Program-made: the position numbers and the translations under genes | In this document: piece after piece, positions 19,946-28,694 of the stretch | Position numbering within the stretch: the first letter of the stretch is position 1 | How the letters are laid out: every line of letters starts with the position of its first letter | Origin: Chara braunii | Taxonomy: Eukaryota; Streptophyta; Charophyceae; Charales; Characeae | Length of the DNA: 39,327 nucleotides | Assembly (NCBI GenBank): GCA_003427395.1 | Contig: BFEA01000151.1 | Span: 1,118,445-1,157,771, forward strand | Reading direction: 5' to 3' | Notes under the pieces: model-generated | Seen by the model: the letters and a program-made list of their open reading frames with translations, nothing else | What the model was told of the DNA's origin: nothing | Databases searched by the model: none

Positions 19946-20461
19946 TATGCAATAACCCATGCCGTATGCCTCGTGGAAAGTCCGAGGGCCTTGCCAGGCC
20001 ACACTCAGACCCGGGCTGAAGGGGAAAAAGAACCCCACATAAGGATTCAGGGCTTGGGCTAGTTACAGTTGCCTAAAGTCAACTGTCGGATCCCAACCGT
20101 CAAAGTCAAAGTGTACCCAGCCCAGGCCGCCGGTCAGACACACACACTTGTTTGTATGCAGGTACCCAGACAGCATCAGGACCAAGGGGAAAATCTGCAA
20201 CTGTACAATCCAGGCCCTCGGCTGTGAGTCAATCTGAAACTGTGGGGAAGGAGACCTGAGGGCAACAGCCTCGTCAAACACTACTCAAGGCTTGGTCTCC
20301 AGGAGTTCAATATTCAGTCTTGCTATGCTGCCTTGACGCTGGCTGGACGCTAGCACAGTGCTGTCTGGACACTGGCTGGACGCTAGCTCGACGCTGGCAC
20401 TGTGGAGGACGACGCAGGACTGTGGCAGCATGCTGGCGCTTTCTCAACTGTGCGCCAGGCA
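19944..20461. other. Probable LTR DNA, no gene
   Basis: GC-rich sequence without credible ORFs, including repeated CTGGACGCTAGC and GACGCTGGC strings at 20335-20400. If the primer site at 21094 marks an LTR end, this stretch is probably part of that LTR, but its left boundary could not be found. Confidence 0.4.
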
Positions 20462-20620
20462 TTGCTGATGTGGCGCATGCCACTTGTGTACGTTGCTGAC
20501 GTGCCGCATGCCACTTGTGTACATTGCTGATGTGGCGCATGCCACTTGTCTACATTGCTAATGTGGCGCATGCCACTTGTCTACATTGCTGATGTGGCGG
20601 TGCCACCTGTTTACATTGTG
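20462..20620. repeat. 31-bp tandem repeat with bZIP-like cores
   Basis: TTGCTGATGTGGCGCATGCC recurs at 20462, 20493, 20524, 20555 and 20586, an exact 31-bp period. Each unit contains TGA(C/T)GTGGC or a variant, and the first four carry a small hairpin of the form GTGGC-GCAT-GCCAC. TGACGTGGCA also occurs singly just downstream (about 20653 and 21137). It resembles enhancer repeats in LTR U3 regions. Confidence 0.9.
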
Positions 20621-21093
20621 TTGCTGATGTGGCGCTGCCAACTGTCTCTACAGCTGACGTGGCATTGGCCACGATGTCTACATGAGGTGACTGGTTGCGA
20701 CAAGGAGGGAGATCGGGATCTGTGGATGATTGGGATCTGGTACTCACCTGAGGTTGACGCCGTTACCGTATTCTGCTGTTGTCTTCATGGTCTTCACGAG
20801 ATAAGAGTGCAACATGGCACTTCTGTGTGATCAGGATTTATCAGACTTGTTACTGTGTATTGGTTGTTGACGTGGAGGCGAGGGGAGGCCCAAAGGATCG
20901 GGACAACTCTTGTGTGATCATTGACTATCTCTACCACCTTCTCCTCTGTCTATTCCCCCTCCACTCGTCGTCTATTGTTAACGAGATACTGTTTCAGATA
21001 TCACTTCATGTTAACTGGAGACTTTGTGCAGATCGAAGACTACTTGTGCTTTGACGTTGGATGAGTATCTGCCAGACTGGGTTCATTACAATT

Positions 21094-21105
21094 TGGTATC
21101 GGAGC
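21094..21105 (+). other. Primer binding site, tRNA-iMet type
   Basis: TGGTATCGGAGC matches the plant tRNA-iMet primer site TGGTATCAGAGC except for one base. It lies 4 bp after a candidate LTR end, TTCATTACA, at 21090. It implies a plus-strand LTR element whose 5' LTR ends here. A splice-donor-like CCAAG|GTAAGT at 21151 lies in the leader. The element's coding region was not identified, and a different LTR-like segment begins at 21205. Confidence 0.7.
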
Positions 21106-21660
21106 ATACTCCTTCATCGCAATCTGCTGTCAGGTGCTGACGTGGCACCAAGGTAAGTGGGAGGTACCGCATGTGCAAGACAAAACACGTTTATTAATAC
21201 GCGCTGTCGGAAGACGATGCGACGCAGCCATGGAAGTTGACTCGTTGCGGTCAACCTCCGCGCTGCATCAGATCTGCGCCAGGGATTGTCCACCGATAGT
21301 CAACTGGGCCCTAATGTGTCGGTTAAAATTCCCCAAGGCCGAAATCGCGGAGAAGACAGAACGGCGGTACGGTCCTCCGGAGGTCTGATCGTCCCCGTTG
21401 GACTGGACCGTCGCGACCGCAAGGGGCTAATTACTAGGGTCCGGCCCAAACGGCACTTGAAACAGACCAAGGATTAGTGAGATAATCAAGTTTGACCGGT
21501 TGGGACCGGACTGACACGGCCGCATCACTCGGTCGGAAGAGGAACAGCCCCGAAACGGTCACGTAAATGAATAACCCGGCCCTAGTAATAATTAAGATGG
21601 GGTCACGTGCTATTTTAGGGACGGGACTGACTCTTCGTTTCCCAAAGTCGGGCCTGCACC

Positions 21661-22075
21661 AGTCCCGTGCTAAAATTAGCACAGTCCCACACTATTTTTA
21701 GTGTGGGACTGACTGTTCGCCTACCGGGGACTGGGCCTGCGCCAATCCCGTGCTAAAATTAGCACAGTCCCATGCTATTTTTAGCGTCGGACTGACTGTT
21801 CGTCCACCGGGGACTGGGCCTGCGCCAGTCCCGTGCTAAAATTAGCACAGTCCATGCTATTTTTAGCGTGGGAATGACTGTTCGTCTACCGGGGACTGGG
21901 CCTGCGCCAGTCCCGTGCTAAAATTAGCACAGTCCCACGCTATTTTTAGCGTGGGACTGAGTGTTCGTCTACCGTGGACTGGGCCTGCGCCAGTCCCGTG
22001 CTAAAATTAGTGGAGTCCCACGCTATTTTTAGCGTGGGACTGACTGTTCGGTTACCTGAGACTGACTGTTCGGTT
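21661..22075. repeat. 83-bp hairpin tandem repeat, five units
   Basis: AGTCCCGTGCTAAAATTAGC recurs at 21661, 21744 (one mismatch), 21827, 21909 and 21992. Each unit holds GTGCTAA/TTAGCAC and, in the best copies, AGTCCCACGCTA-TTTT-TAGCGTGGGACT, a 12-bp perfect stem. A degenerate unit precedes the array. Two 22-bp partial units (ACTGACTGTTCGG...) follow. The other copy of this segment at 37513 has only about one unit. Confidence 0.95.
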
Positions 22076-22138
22076 ACCTGAGACTGACTGTTCGGCTACT
22101 CGGAATTGCTGCCAGTCCAAGTAGTAGGACCGGCTAAC

Positions 22139-22173
22139 TGCACCAGCCACGCTATATAAGAATGGCTGGTGCA
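22139..22173 (+). promoter_or_regulatory. TATA box in the loop of a perfect inverted repeat
   Basis: TATATAA at 22153-22159 sits inside a 13-nt loop between TGCACCAGCCA (22139-22149) and its exact complement TGGCTGGTGCA (22163-22173). It follows the 83-bp repeat array, so it is the likely LTR promoter, with transcription expected near 22180-22190. Confidence 0.75.
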
Positions 22174-22368
22174 CGTGCAAAGTAGGAAGCCCTCACTTGC
22201 GGGAGTGCGGCAGCACTGGCAGAACGGCAGGAGAGGGAAGCGGACAGCTGGGAAATACTACATGAACTAAGGAGCAGCGGCGAGCCAATGGGAGTACGGG
22301 GGCTGCTGGTGAACAGAAGTGAGAACTACGGGCAAGAGGGAGTCAAATCGAGGCAAGCTTGAGCAGAG

Positions 22369-22769
22369 GTAAGGAAAGGGAAAGGGCAAGGCTGGCAGGG
22401 AAGGGCGTCTTGGAAGTTCACCTGGTCACCCGTTCCCTGCAGCTGTTCTCATTTTCTGCCCCTCGCCTTCCCGTCTCTCTCTCTCTCTCTTCTATTCTCC
22501 TTCACTCTCTTGCTTCCCCTGGTCTTCTTCTTCCTTCCCTCCATGTTCACCTACCCCTCTTGGGTCATGTATGAATCATCAACTGGCACGGATGCCTGCT
22601 TGCTTTAGTAAGTCATCAAGCCTGTCTGCTGATTCTTAGTGAGCCCCCTTGTGCCTGCACTCCGCCACAGCTGCCAGAGCCCGTAGACCCTCGATTCGAC
22701 TACACGCAATGCTGTTGACATTCATGAGTTGTGCGTCTGTGCGCACTGCAACTGAGGGCTGTTCATGAG
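22369..22769. other. Leader-like DNA without a gene
   Basis: Follows the splice-donor-like site. Pyrimidine-rich around 22440-22560 (TCTCTCTC, CTTCTTCTTCC), which could serve as a polypyrimidine tract. No credible ORF. Confidence 0.4.
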
Positions 22770-23350
22770 TTGTGCGCACTGCAACTGCCCAGGTGCGCTC
22801 TGTAGACGACATTAGAGACTGTGTGCCCAGGCGCGCATTGCAGATGACATTACCGATTTGGAGACTGTGTGCCCTGGCGTGCACTGCAGATGACATTACC
22901 GATTTTGAAGACTGTGCGCCCAGGCCCGCACTGCAGGTAATATTGGCGATTTTGGGGCTGTGCGCCCAGGCGTGCACTGCAGATGACGTTACCGGTTCTG
23001 AAACTGTGCACTCATGCGCGCCATGCTTGAGGACCATATCTGAACTGTGCACCTGCGCGCACCATGCTTGAGGACCGTATCTGAACTGCGCGCTCATGCG
23101 CACCATGCTTGAGGACCGTATCTGAACTGTGCGTTCATGCACACCATGCTTGAGGACCGTATCTGAACTGTGCGCTCATGCGCACCATGCTTGAGGACCA
23201 TATCTGAACTGTGTGCCTGCGCGCACTATGTTTGAGGGTCGTATCTGAACTGCGCGCCCGCGCACACTGTGCCTGAGGGCCATATATGAACCGTGCGCCT
23301 GCGCGCACTATGTCTGAGGATCGTATCTGGACTGTGCGCCCACGCACGCT
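22770..23350. repeat. CpG-rich minisatellite, 43-48-bp units
   Basis: First four units resemble CTGTGCGCCCAGGCGTGCAC followed by TGCAGATGACATTACCG. They pass into about eight units of the type CTGTGCGCTCATGCGCACC plus ATGCTTGAGGACCGTATCTGAA. Minus-strand open frames of 111-168 codons across it are products of the repeat. Confidence 0.9.
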
Positions 23351-23592
23351 GTATCCGGAGGCAGCTTTGACCAGTGTGCTGGTGCGCATCCAAACTCTGA
23401 TGATTGTGAACCAGCGAATCGATACATACTCAATCTCAGTTTCTGCTTTGACCTGTGCGCTGGTGCGCACCCAAACTCTGAAGCATCATTTTGATGATTG
23501 AGAGCCAGTGTGCCCATAGGCACTCGATCTGAGAACTTTGACCAATGTGCGAGTGCCATTTTCATCCGAGAACACAGCTTTTGCAGATAGCC

Positions 23593-23740
23593 GATTTCGA
23601 GCCTGAGCGCCGGTATCCATTTCAGCTGTGTGCCTGGTAAATAGCTGATTTAAGTCTGAACACCGGTATCCATTTTAACTGTGGACTTCGCAAATAACCG
23701 ATTTTGGGTCTGCACACCAATATGCATTGTCTATTTAAGC
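23593..23740. repeat. 53-54-bp tandem repeat, three units
   Basis: Units start GATTT at 23593, 23647 and 23700, each followed by a variant of GCGCCGGTATCCATTT. They are diverged, and the third is partial. Confidence 0.75.
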
Positions 23741-24054
23741 CTGAACACCAAAGCTCATTGCGTGAAGACTTGGCAGTTGCTCGATTTTGAACCAGTACTT
23801 CAGCGGTCACACACACAACGAGGTTCAATTAACAAACTTCTATTTGATGGCAATAGTGGCCTGGCCTTAAGTGAAGGCCGAGTTTTTGCAGACAGTGATC
23901 ACACGTAGTAAGGTTCAAATTATCCTGTTGGCTGATCACAACTATAGCAGGCAGCAGTGCATTGGCCCTAAGTGAAGGCCGATTGTTACATTCATTGACT
24001 ACAGGCTTTGCATACTGCAGGATATCCGAATGCACTCCCAAGCTTGCTATTATT

Positions 24055-24790
24055 ATTTGAGTGCGCGCCCATGCGCGCCCGAGTTTGATATTATTATCCG
24101 ACTGCGCACCCATGCGCGCCCAAACTTGATATTATTATTTGACTGCGCACCCATGCGCGCCCAAGTTTAATATTTGACATTGTTATTTGAGTGCGCGCCC
24201 ATGCGCGCCCATGCTTGATATTATTATTCGAGTGCGCGCCCATGCGCGCCCAAACTTGCTATTGCTGTTTGATTGCGCGCCCGGTCCTAGTTTGACTGAA
24301 AGAGCACGCGCCCACGTGCGCCCAAGCTAGGCATTGCTGTTTGAGTGCGCGCCTGGTCTCAGTTGACTAATCGAGTGCGCGCCTGGTCTCAGTTGACCAA
24401 TTGAGTGCGCGCCCATGCGCGCCCATGCTCGGCATTGTTGTTTTAGTGCGCGCCCACGCGCGCCCAGCCTAGAACTGCTATTAGAGTGCACGCCCATGCA
24501 CGCCCAAGCTCAGAAGTGCCATTTGAGTATGCGCTCACGTGCGCCCACGATCAGTATTGCTATTTGACTGCGCGCCCATGCGCGCCTATGCTCGACATTG
24601 CCATTTGAGTGTGCGCCCATGCGTACCCTGGCTGGAACTCACTATTTGAGTGCGCGCCCATGCTTAGTATTGCCATTTGAGTGCGCGCCCATGCGCGCCC
24701 AACCTCGACATCGCTACTTGAGTGCGCCCATGCGCTCCCATGCTTGGTATTGCCTTTGGAGCGCGCACCCTGTTGAGGTGATGACCCCGG
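24055..24790. repeat. 41-bp CpG-rich minisatellite, about 16 units
   Basis: Units of the form GTGCGCGCCCATGCGCGCCC followed by AAGTTTGATATTATTATTTGA recur at about 41-bp spacing (for example 24061, 24102, 24143). Later units vary in length. The GC half is largely alternating purine-pyrimidine. Frames across it are not genes. Confidence 0.93.
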
Positions 24791-25075
24791 AGTATGCGCC
24801 CTATTGGTATGATCAAGTTGGATTGAGTGCTCGTTGGGCTCTTGAGATCCGCTAATGAGATGATTTGGCATCCTAGTCCCATTGATTTATTTCCTTGCTG
24901 ATCAGATGCTGTGCTAGCACGACCCCTTTGCAGGTGATATTTTCCCTGCACGGGGAGCATTTGCAGTTCAATCCCTGCACAGACGACTTGACACGGTCCA
25001 GCCCCAGTACATTCAGTATTTATGACTGGTCCCTATGCACGAGATGTTTTGCTGATCAGTTCTCCTGAGTTGCTG

Positions 25076-25250
25076 TTCAGCCAGGCCCTTTCAGGCCGGC
25101 CCATTTCTTGAGGTTGTTGTTGTTCAGCCAGGCCCCTTCAGGCGGGCCCATTTCATGACGTTGCTGCTGTTCAGCCGGGCCCATTCCGGAGGGCCCTATA
25201 TCGAGTTGGAGTTCAGCAAAGCCATTCAGGCGGGCCCCTACATTGAGCTG
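25076..25250. repeat. 47-bp tandem repeat, four units
   Basis: TTCAGCC-GGCCC recurs at 25076, 25123, 25170 and, more diverged, 25212, followed in each by CAGGCGGGCCCATTTC or a variant. Confidence 0.85.
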
Positions 25251-25382
25251 GTTGCTGACTACTATTTACAGACACTGTGAGACAGCCCCCACGTGGGGTA
25301 AGCTAGTTGAGAAGTTCTGTTATCGATATGTCGTACATCAGAGCTTCATTATCAGGAGTCCCCTACATCGAGGCACACGCTG

Positions 25383-26317
25383 GTGATTACCTACTCGGTC
25401 AAGGGGGTAGGGAAGGGAGTGAAAGGCACCACGTATGACAGGATAGCAGACTACATATTTCGCAGGGAGAGCTATTGGAGGGATAATTGGTTACATGTGG
25501 TGTTCCCTCGCATTCCTTCAGCACCAGGAGGCGTACTCTTTGACTTTGATGGGTGTAATTCCAAACCTCTCAACGAGGCTCGTAGCGAAGGGAAGAAGCG
25601 GAAAGATAAACGGATCAAGAGAGAGAGAGCCAAATCCGGGGTCCCAATCACTACTTGCGTACAGAGGTCTGAGACGGATGAGTCTGACCAGGAGCCTTGC
25701 TGCATGAGTGACATTGATCTTGGTGACTACTTCGACTGGGACGCTCACAGAGACTAAGTCTGTTCACGGTAGCGGAGCACTGGAGGCCAGTAGGCAGCGA
25801 CGGCGGAAGGCGACATTGAAGAGGATTGCGTACATTCTTGCATGATATTTGCTCGAGGGTGATTGATTTCTATATGTCAGCCGAACCTAGGACCGAGACG
25901 ATTATTGGACCTCCCAGAGGGGAAGGCCCTGTCTCATGCCTTGGGGATGGCTACAACCATTTGGTTGGAACTAATTTTGCTATGCACGCTTATCGAAAGC
26001 CTCTTTATGGAGATTGATTCCTTGAGGTTTCATATGTCTACATTGACCAGAGGGGACGGATCGAGATATGGATTGGAGCTACAGGTGAGATTACCCTTGC
26101 AGAGGAGCTTTATCTCAGGAGCGTTGCAGATGAGGAGATGGCTAGGTGCATGGTGTACATTAGCAAGATCGATCCTGCAGCACCCATGGATATACGTGGT
26201 CCCAGAGTCAATAGCAACCAGGTTCCCAATGACGAGGAGGATCAGCGTGTGCCAGACATGGAGTCTCAGACAGTCGAGCCCACTCACGAGGGGGAACCGC
26301 TTATCATTATTGATTGA
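25383..26317 (+). pseudogene. Unrecognised protein, broken in three places
   Basis: The first block (25383-25757) reads YDRIADYIFRRESYWRDNWL and FPRIPSAPGGVLFDFDG, then a Lys/Arg-rich segment and an acidic end DIDLGDYFDWD. Coding then seems to shift frame (KSVHGSGALEASRQRRRKAT near 25770). It returns in a third frame from 25826 with GDGYNHLVGTNFAMHAYRKP up to a TGA at 26015-26017. The same frame continues open to 26317 with FLEVSYVYIDQRGRIEIWIG, then SVADEEMARCMVYISKIDP and an acidic tail ending EPLIIID. Joined, it would be roughly 300 residues. I recognise no family. It lies about 560 bp upstream of a tRNA-Asp primer site, so it is either within a very long LTR or belongs to another element. 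The TGA could be a decayed CGA. Confidence 0.55.
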
Positions 26318-26879
26318 GACTCTCCTTCTAGTCACTATGATGTACCATGACATTATTATGATTTATTAGTGATTGCAGTCCTCCAATGGCTGCTCCCTGC
26401 ATTCCCTGTGTACTACTCTTCAGTCTCATGTCTTTGGTCATGCTCTTGCAGAGTCTGGTTTCTGGTTTTTTCGTCCTCTTAGTGTCATTTATTTTATGAT
26501 GCATGTCCTGTAATGTATGGAATGTTTTACGCATGAGGTAATACGTTTATTTATCACTCCTTACCAGAACAGTTTACACCAAGGCCTCTTGAAGGACTCC
26601 TGGATAATAGGGACTCTGGTGACCTTGAATCTAACCTTTATACGGGGTCAGGTGCAGGCGATAAAACCGAACGCCTCACTCTAAATCGTGTCGTCGCTGG
26701 CAGGAGGGATATCCCTGACTACTCGACTGTGTGACAAAGGCTGCTTGTGAATGCACTTCTATACAACTTAAAATTTTCCAAAATCCTGCGTGATAGTCTG
26801 CCAGTCCACCAACCCACTGCACTTGGCCCGGGGAGGGACATCGAACCAGGCCCTGGAAGCGATGGGGGCGCGATAAAAA
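26318..26879. other. Probable end of 5' LTR, no gene
   Basis: Sequence immediately upstream of a primer binding site, and so by position the end of a 5' LTR. No clear terminal CA is seen next to the primer site (CGCGATAAAAA precedes it), so the boundary is degenerate. Confidence 0.4.
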
Positions 26880-26897
26880 TGGCGCCGTTGCCGGGGA
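26880..26897 (+). other. Primer binding site, tRNA-Asp type
   Basis: TGGCGCCGTTGCCGGGGA is the complement of the 3' end of plant tRNA-Asp(GUC) including CCA. The same site is used by Athila-type and related Ty3/gypsy elements. It marks the start of the internal region of the large plus-strand element that follows. Confidence 0.88.
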
Positions 26898-27131
26898 CTC
26901 AAAGATTTTGAGTTCTTGGGAGTGGACCTTGGTCACAATATTCAGCGACTAGGCAACAGTCTAGCATATTTCGTACAAGGTCTGACTCATGTCAGAAAGA
27001 CTTTCGGCTAGAGGAGCCCCGAGAGGAGGGGCCTCTTGCAAAAGTCTATCTGAAGTGACTCAGGCCCCAAGCGGGGGTTTAGAACCTATCTTCTAGATCC
27101 TCAGCTTGACAAGTTATAAGTCAGAAACCAG

Positions 27132-27529
27132 ATGATGACTGAAGAGTATAATGTCCTAGAACCCCTAACTCGTGTCACCTGTGGTGGTGCCTTTCCATAT
27201 ATATTTGTCAAATGCATTACTTGTGTAAAAGTACGACGACTGTACATGTGCTTGTCTCTAGATTCCTTGACACTGATGATTATGATATTCGACCCTACAT
27301 CCTAGAAGGGGCTGATCAGGACCCGAGATTCTTTACCAACTGGGATATTATTGTGAGGTGTGTCGAAGCAGAGAGGGATCAATTGAGACAACAAGGGATA
27401 GAGGCGAGTTGGAGCCTGTTGCCTAGAGTCTACGAGAAGATTCCTAACCCGCCGGCGCCGAAAAGATTTTGTGATCGTAGGAACTGGCAGCCAATCATCA
27501 ATGCAGCGCTGAGAAGGCAAACATGGTAA
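27132..27529 (+). pseudogene. Accessory ORF, copy 1 of a triplicated family
   Basis: Starts ATGATG and reads EPLTRVTCGGAFPYIFVKC. A frameshift near 27225 leads into VLVSRFLDTDDYDIRPYI, then NWDIIVRCVEAERDQLRQQG, LLPRVYEKIPNPPAPKRFCD and NWQPIINAALRRQTW before TAA. About 130 residues. Shared with copies at 27537 and 28271: an N-terminal FPY-I--C, the block V-FLDT-EYDIRPY, a charged helix, a 'P-P--P--F-D--N--PI-NA-LR' ending, and a stop shortly after. No known domain is recognised. It lies between the tRNA-Asp primer site and gag, and its stop is 7 bp from the next ATG. Confidence 0.7.
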
Positions 27530-27536
27530 GTAGTCA

Positions 27537-27930
27537 ATGTCAACAGTAACGAAAGCGATAGAGGCACTGACTAGGATCACGGCTGGGGTTGCCTTCCCGT
27601 ACATCATTGAGAGGTGTGTGACATGTGAGCACGACTCAATGATTCTATACATCCTTGTAGTCTGATTCTTTGATACAAATGAGTATGATGTAAGGCCATA
27701 TGTATCTGCTGAAACAAGAAGAGGGGTTGATTACGAGGCGTGCTGGGTAGTTGCTGCTGAGTATATCTTAGCTGAAAGGTTGTTGTTGAAACAACAAGGG
27801 AAGAAAGTGACATGGAGTGCCTTACCTAGAGAGTTAGAGATTCCCAAGTCCTCCTGTGCCTGCTAGCTTCTGCGACGGGAAGGACTGGGGACCAATCCTC
27901 AACGCGGTACTAAGGGATCGAGTGTGGTGA
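27537..27930 (+). pseudogene. Accessory ORF, copy 2 of a triplicated family
   Basis: ATG at 27537 opens MSTVTKAIEALTRITAGVAF, then PYIIERCVTCEHDSMILYIL. An in-frame TGA at 27663-27665 falls exactly where the other copies have Arg or Lys before FLDT, consistent with CGA to TGA. It continues FFDTNEYDVRPYV and a charged helix. A 1-nt shift near 27838 leads into FPSPPVPASFCDGKDWGPIL and NAVLRDRVW, with TGA at 27928-27930. The next ORF starts 3 bp later. Unrecognised family, same fold signature as its neighbours. Confidence 0.72.
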
Positions 27931-27933
27931 GCC

Positions 27934-28187
27934 ATGCCGATCGATGTCTACACCCCTGATGATGGAGAGAGTTTCTGCTTTGAGGTCTATCTAGACGAGT
28001 AGCGAGCGACTGTCATCGGGTTGTGAGAGGATGCGACACTAGGCTAGGTAGGCACGACGAGATTGGCATGGTAGAGCACTACCTTGGGCTTATGCAAGCG
28101 GCTGCTTTTAGAGCAATTACAGACCAGACTAAGATTAGGCATCTGCTGGATTGCAAGAGTTTGGATGTCGTGATTGTCGGGCAGTAA
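27934..28187 (+). pseudogene. Accessory ORF, unrelated small frame
   Basis: ATG at 27934 opens MPIDVYTPDDGESFCFEVYL and meets TAG, then TGA, within 30 codons (as if CAG and CGA had decayed). A frameshift near 28030 leads to GMVEHYLGLMQAAAFRAIT, then HLLDCKSLDVVIVGQ and TAA at 28185-28187. About 85 residues when joined. It shows no similarity to the triplicated copies on either side and no recognised domain. It sits between copies 2 and 3 in the same strand and tight spacing. Confidence 0.5.
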
Positions 28188-28270
28188 CCAGACATCGCCT
28201 AGTTCCTAGCGACCCCCATGATCCTTCTTTATCTTCAATCCGTCTAATTCTTTCCAGTGCCTATAACGTC

Positions 28271-28684
28271 ATGCCTCACTATCTCGAAGGGGTTGTCAGT
28301 TTCAGACGCGGAGCTTTTCCCTACAAGATAGAGCGTTGTGTATCCCTGGAGGAGAGGCATGCCCCTGGAAAGGCGTACATCCTTGTAGTGAAGTTCCTCG
28401 ACACTCGAGAATATGATATCCGGCCCTACGTCCCTTCATTGAGGAAGAAAGGGGCAGATCGTGAGTCTTTTCGAAACTGGATTAGTAACATAGTTGACCA
28501 AGAAAAGAAAGAATTAGAGAGGAAAGGGGTAAGAGTAGTTAGTGACTTAACACCGATTGTGTTTGATAGGTTTCCCGAGCCCCATCTGCCAAAAAGCTTT
28601 ACTGACGGCAGAAACCGGGAACCAATTTTAAACGCAATCTTAAGAGAGAAAAGGTTCAGGAAGAATCAGGAGTTTAACCAGTAA
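28271..28684 (+). CDS. Accessory ORF, copy 3 of a triplicated family (intact)
   Basis: An uninterrupted 137-codon frame from ATG at 28271 to TAA at 28682-28684. It begins MPHYLEGVVSFRRGAFPYKI, then ERCVSLEERHAPGKAYILVV, KFLDTREYDIRPYV, and ends with FPEPHLPKSFTDGRNREPIL, NAILREKRFRKNQEFNQ. The same blocks in the same order occur in the broken copies at 27132 and 27537, so this one shows the full form of the protein. It is charged, without signal peptide or membrane segment. The frame is open further upstream (from 28151), but the ATG at 28271 matches where the other copies begin. The gag ATG follows 10 bp after the stop. The function is unknown. Position upstream of gag recalls the extra ORF1 of Ogre/Tat elements, but no homology to it is claimed. 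Confidence 0.72.
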   Translation: MPHYLEGVVSFRRGAFPYKIERCVSLEERHAPGKAYILVVKFLDTREYDIRPYVPSLRKKGADRESFRNWISNIVDQEKKELERKGVRVVSDLTPIVFDRFPEPHLPKSFTDGRNREPILNAILREKRFRKNQEFNQ

Positions 28685-28694
28685 GCTAGACAGG

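Larger units (their letters stand above)
21205..22368 (+). mobile_element. LTR-like U3/leader segment
   Basis: Begins TGTCGGAAG at 21205. From there to about 21745 it is closely similar to 37513-38061, including long identical runs around TGTCGGTTAAAATTCCCCAA and GTGAGATAATCAAGTTTGAC. It carries a hairpin repeat array (21661-22075), a TATA box (22153), and a strong splice-donor-like CAGAG|GTAAGG with the GT at 22369-22370. This order matches U3-promoter-leader of an LTR retrotransposon. Its right end is not visible. Confidence 0.65.

Noticed and set aside
19386-20004. Frames with Cys-Val, Arg-Glu or Ser-Leu runs
   Set aside because: Translations of (AC)n and (AG)n microsatellites.
21661-22075. 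CRISPR array
   Set aside because: The 83-bp units are contiguous and similar throughout, with no unique spacers between short repeats. The same holds for the other tandem arrays in the window.
22636-23470. Minus-strand frames of 111-168 codons with repeated peptides
   Set aside because: They follow the CpG-rich minisatellite. The apparent peptide repeats come from DNA units of 43-48 bp, and unit length is not held to multiples of three.
24560-24960. Frames through the 41-bp minisatellite
   Set aside because: Repeat-derived. The period is not a multiple of three and no conserved protein segment is present.
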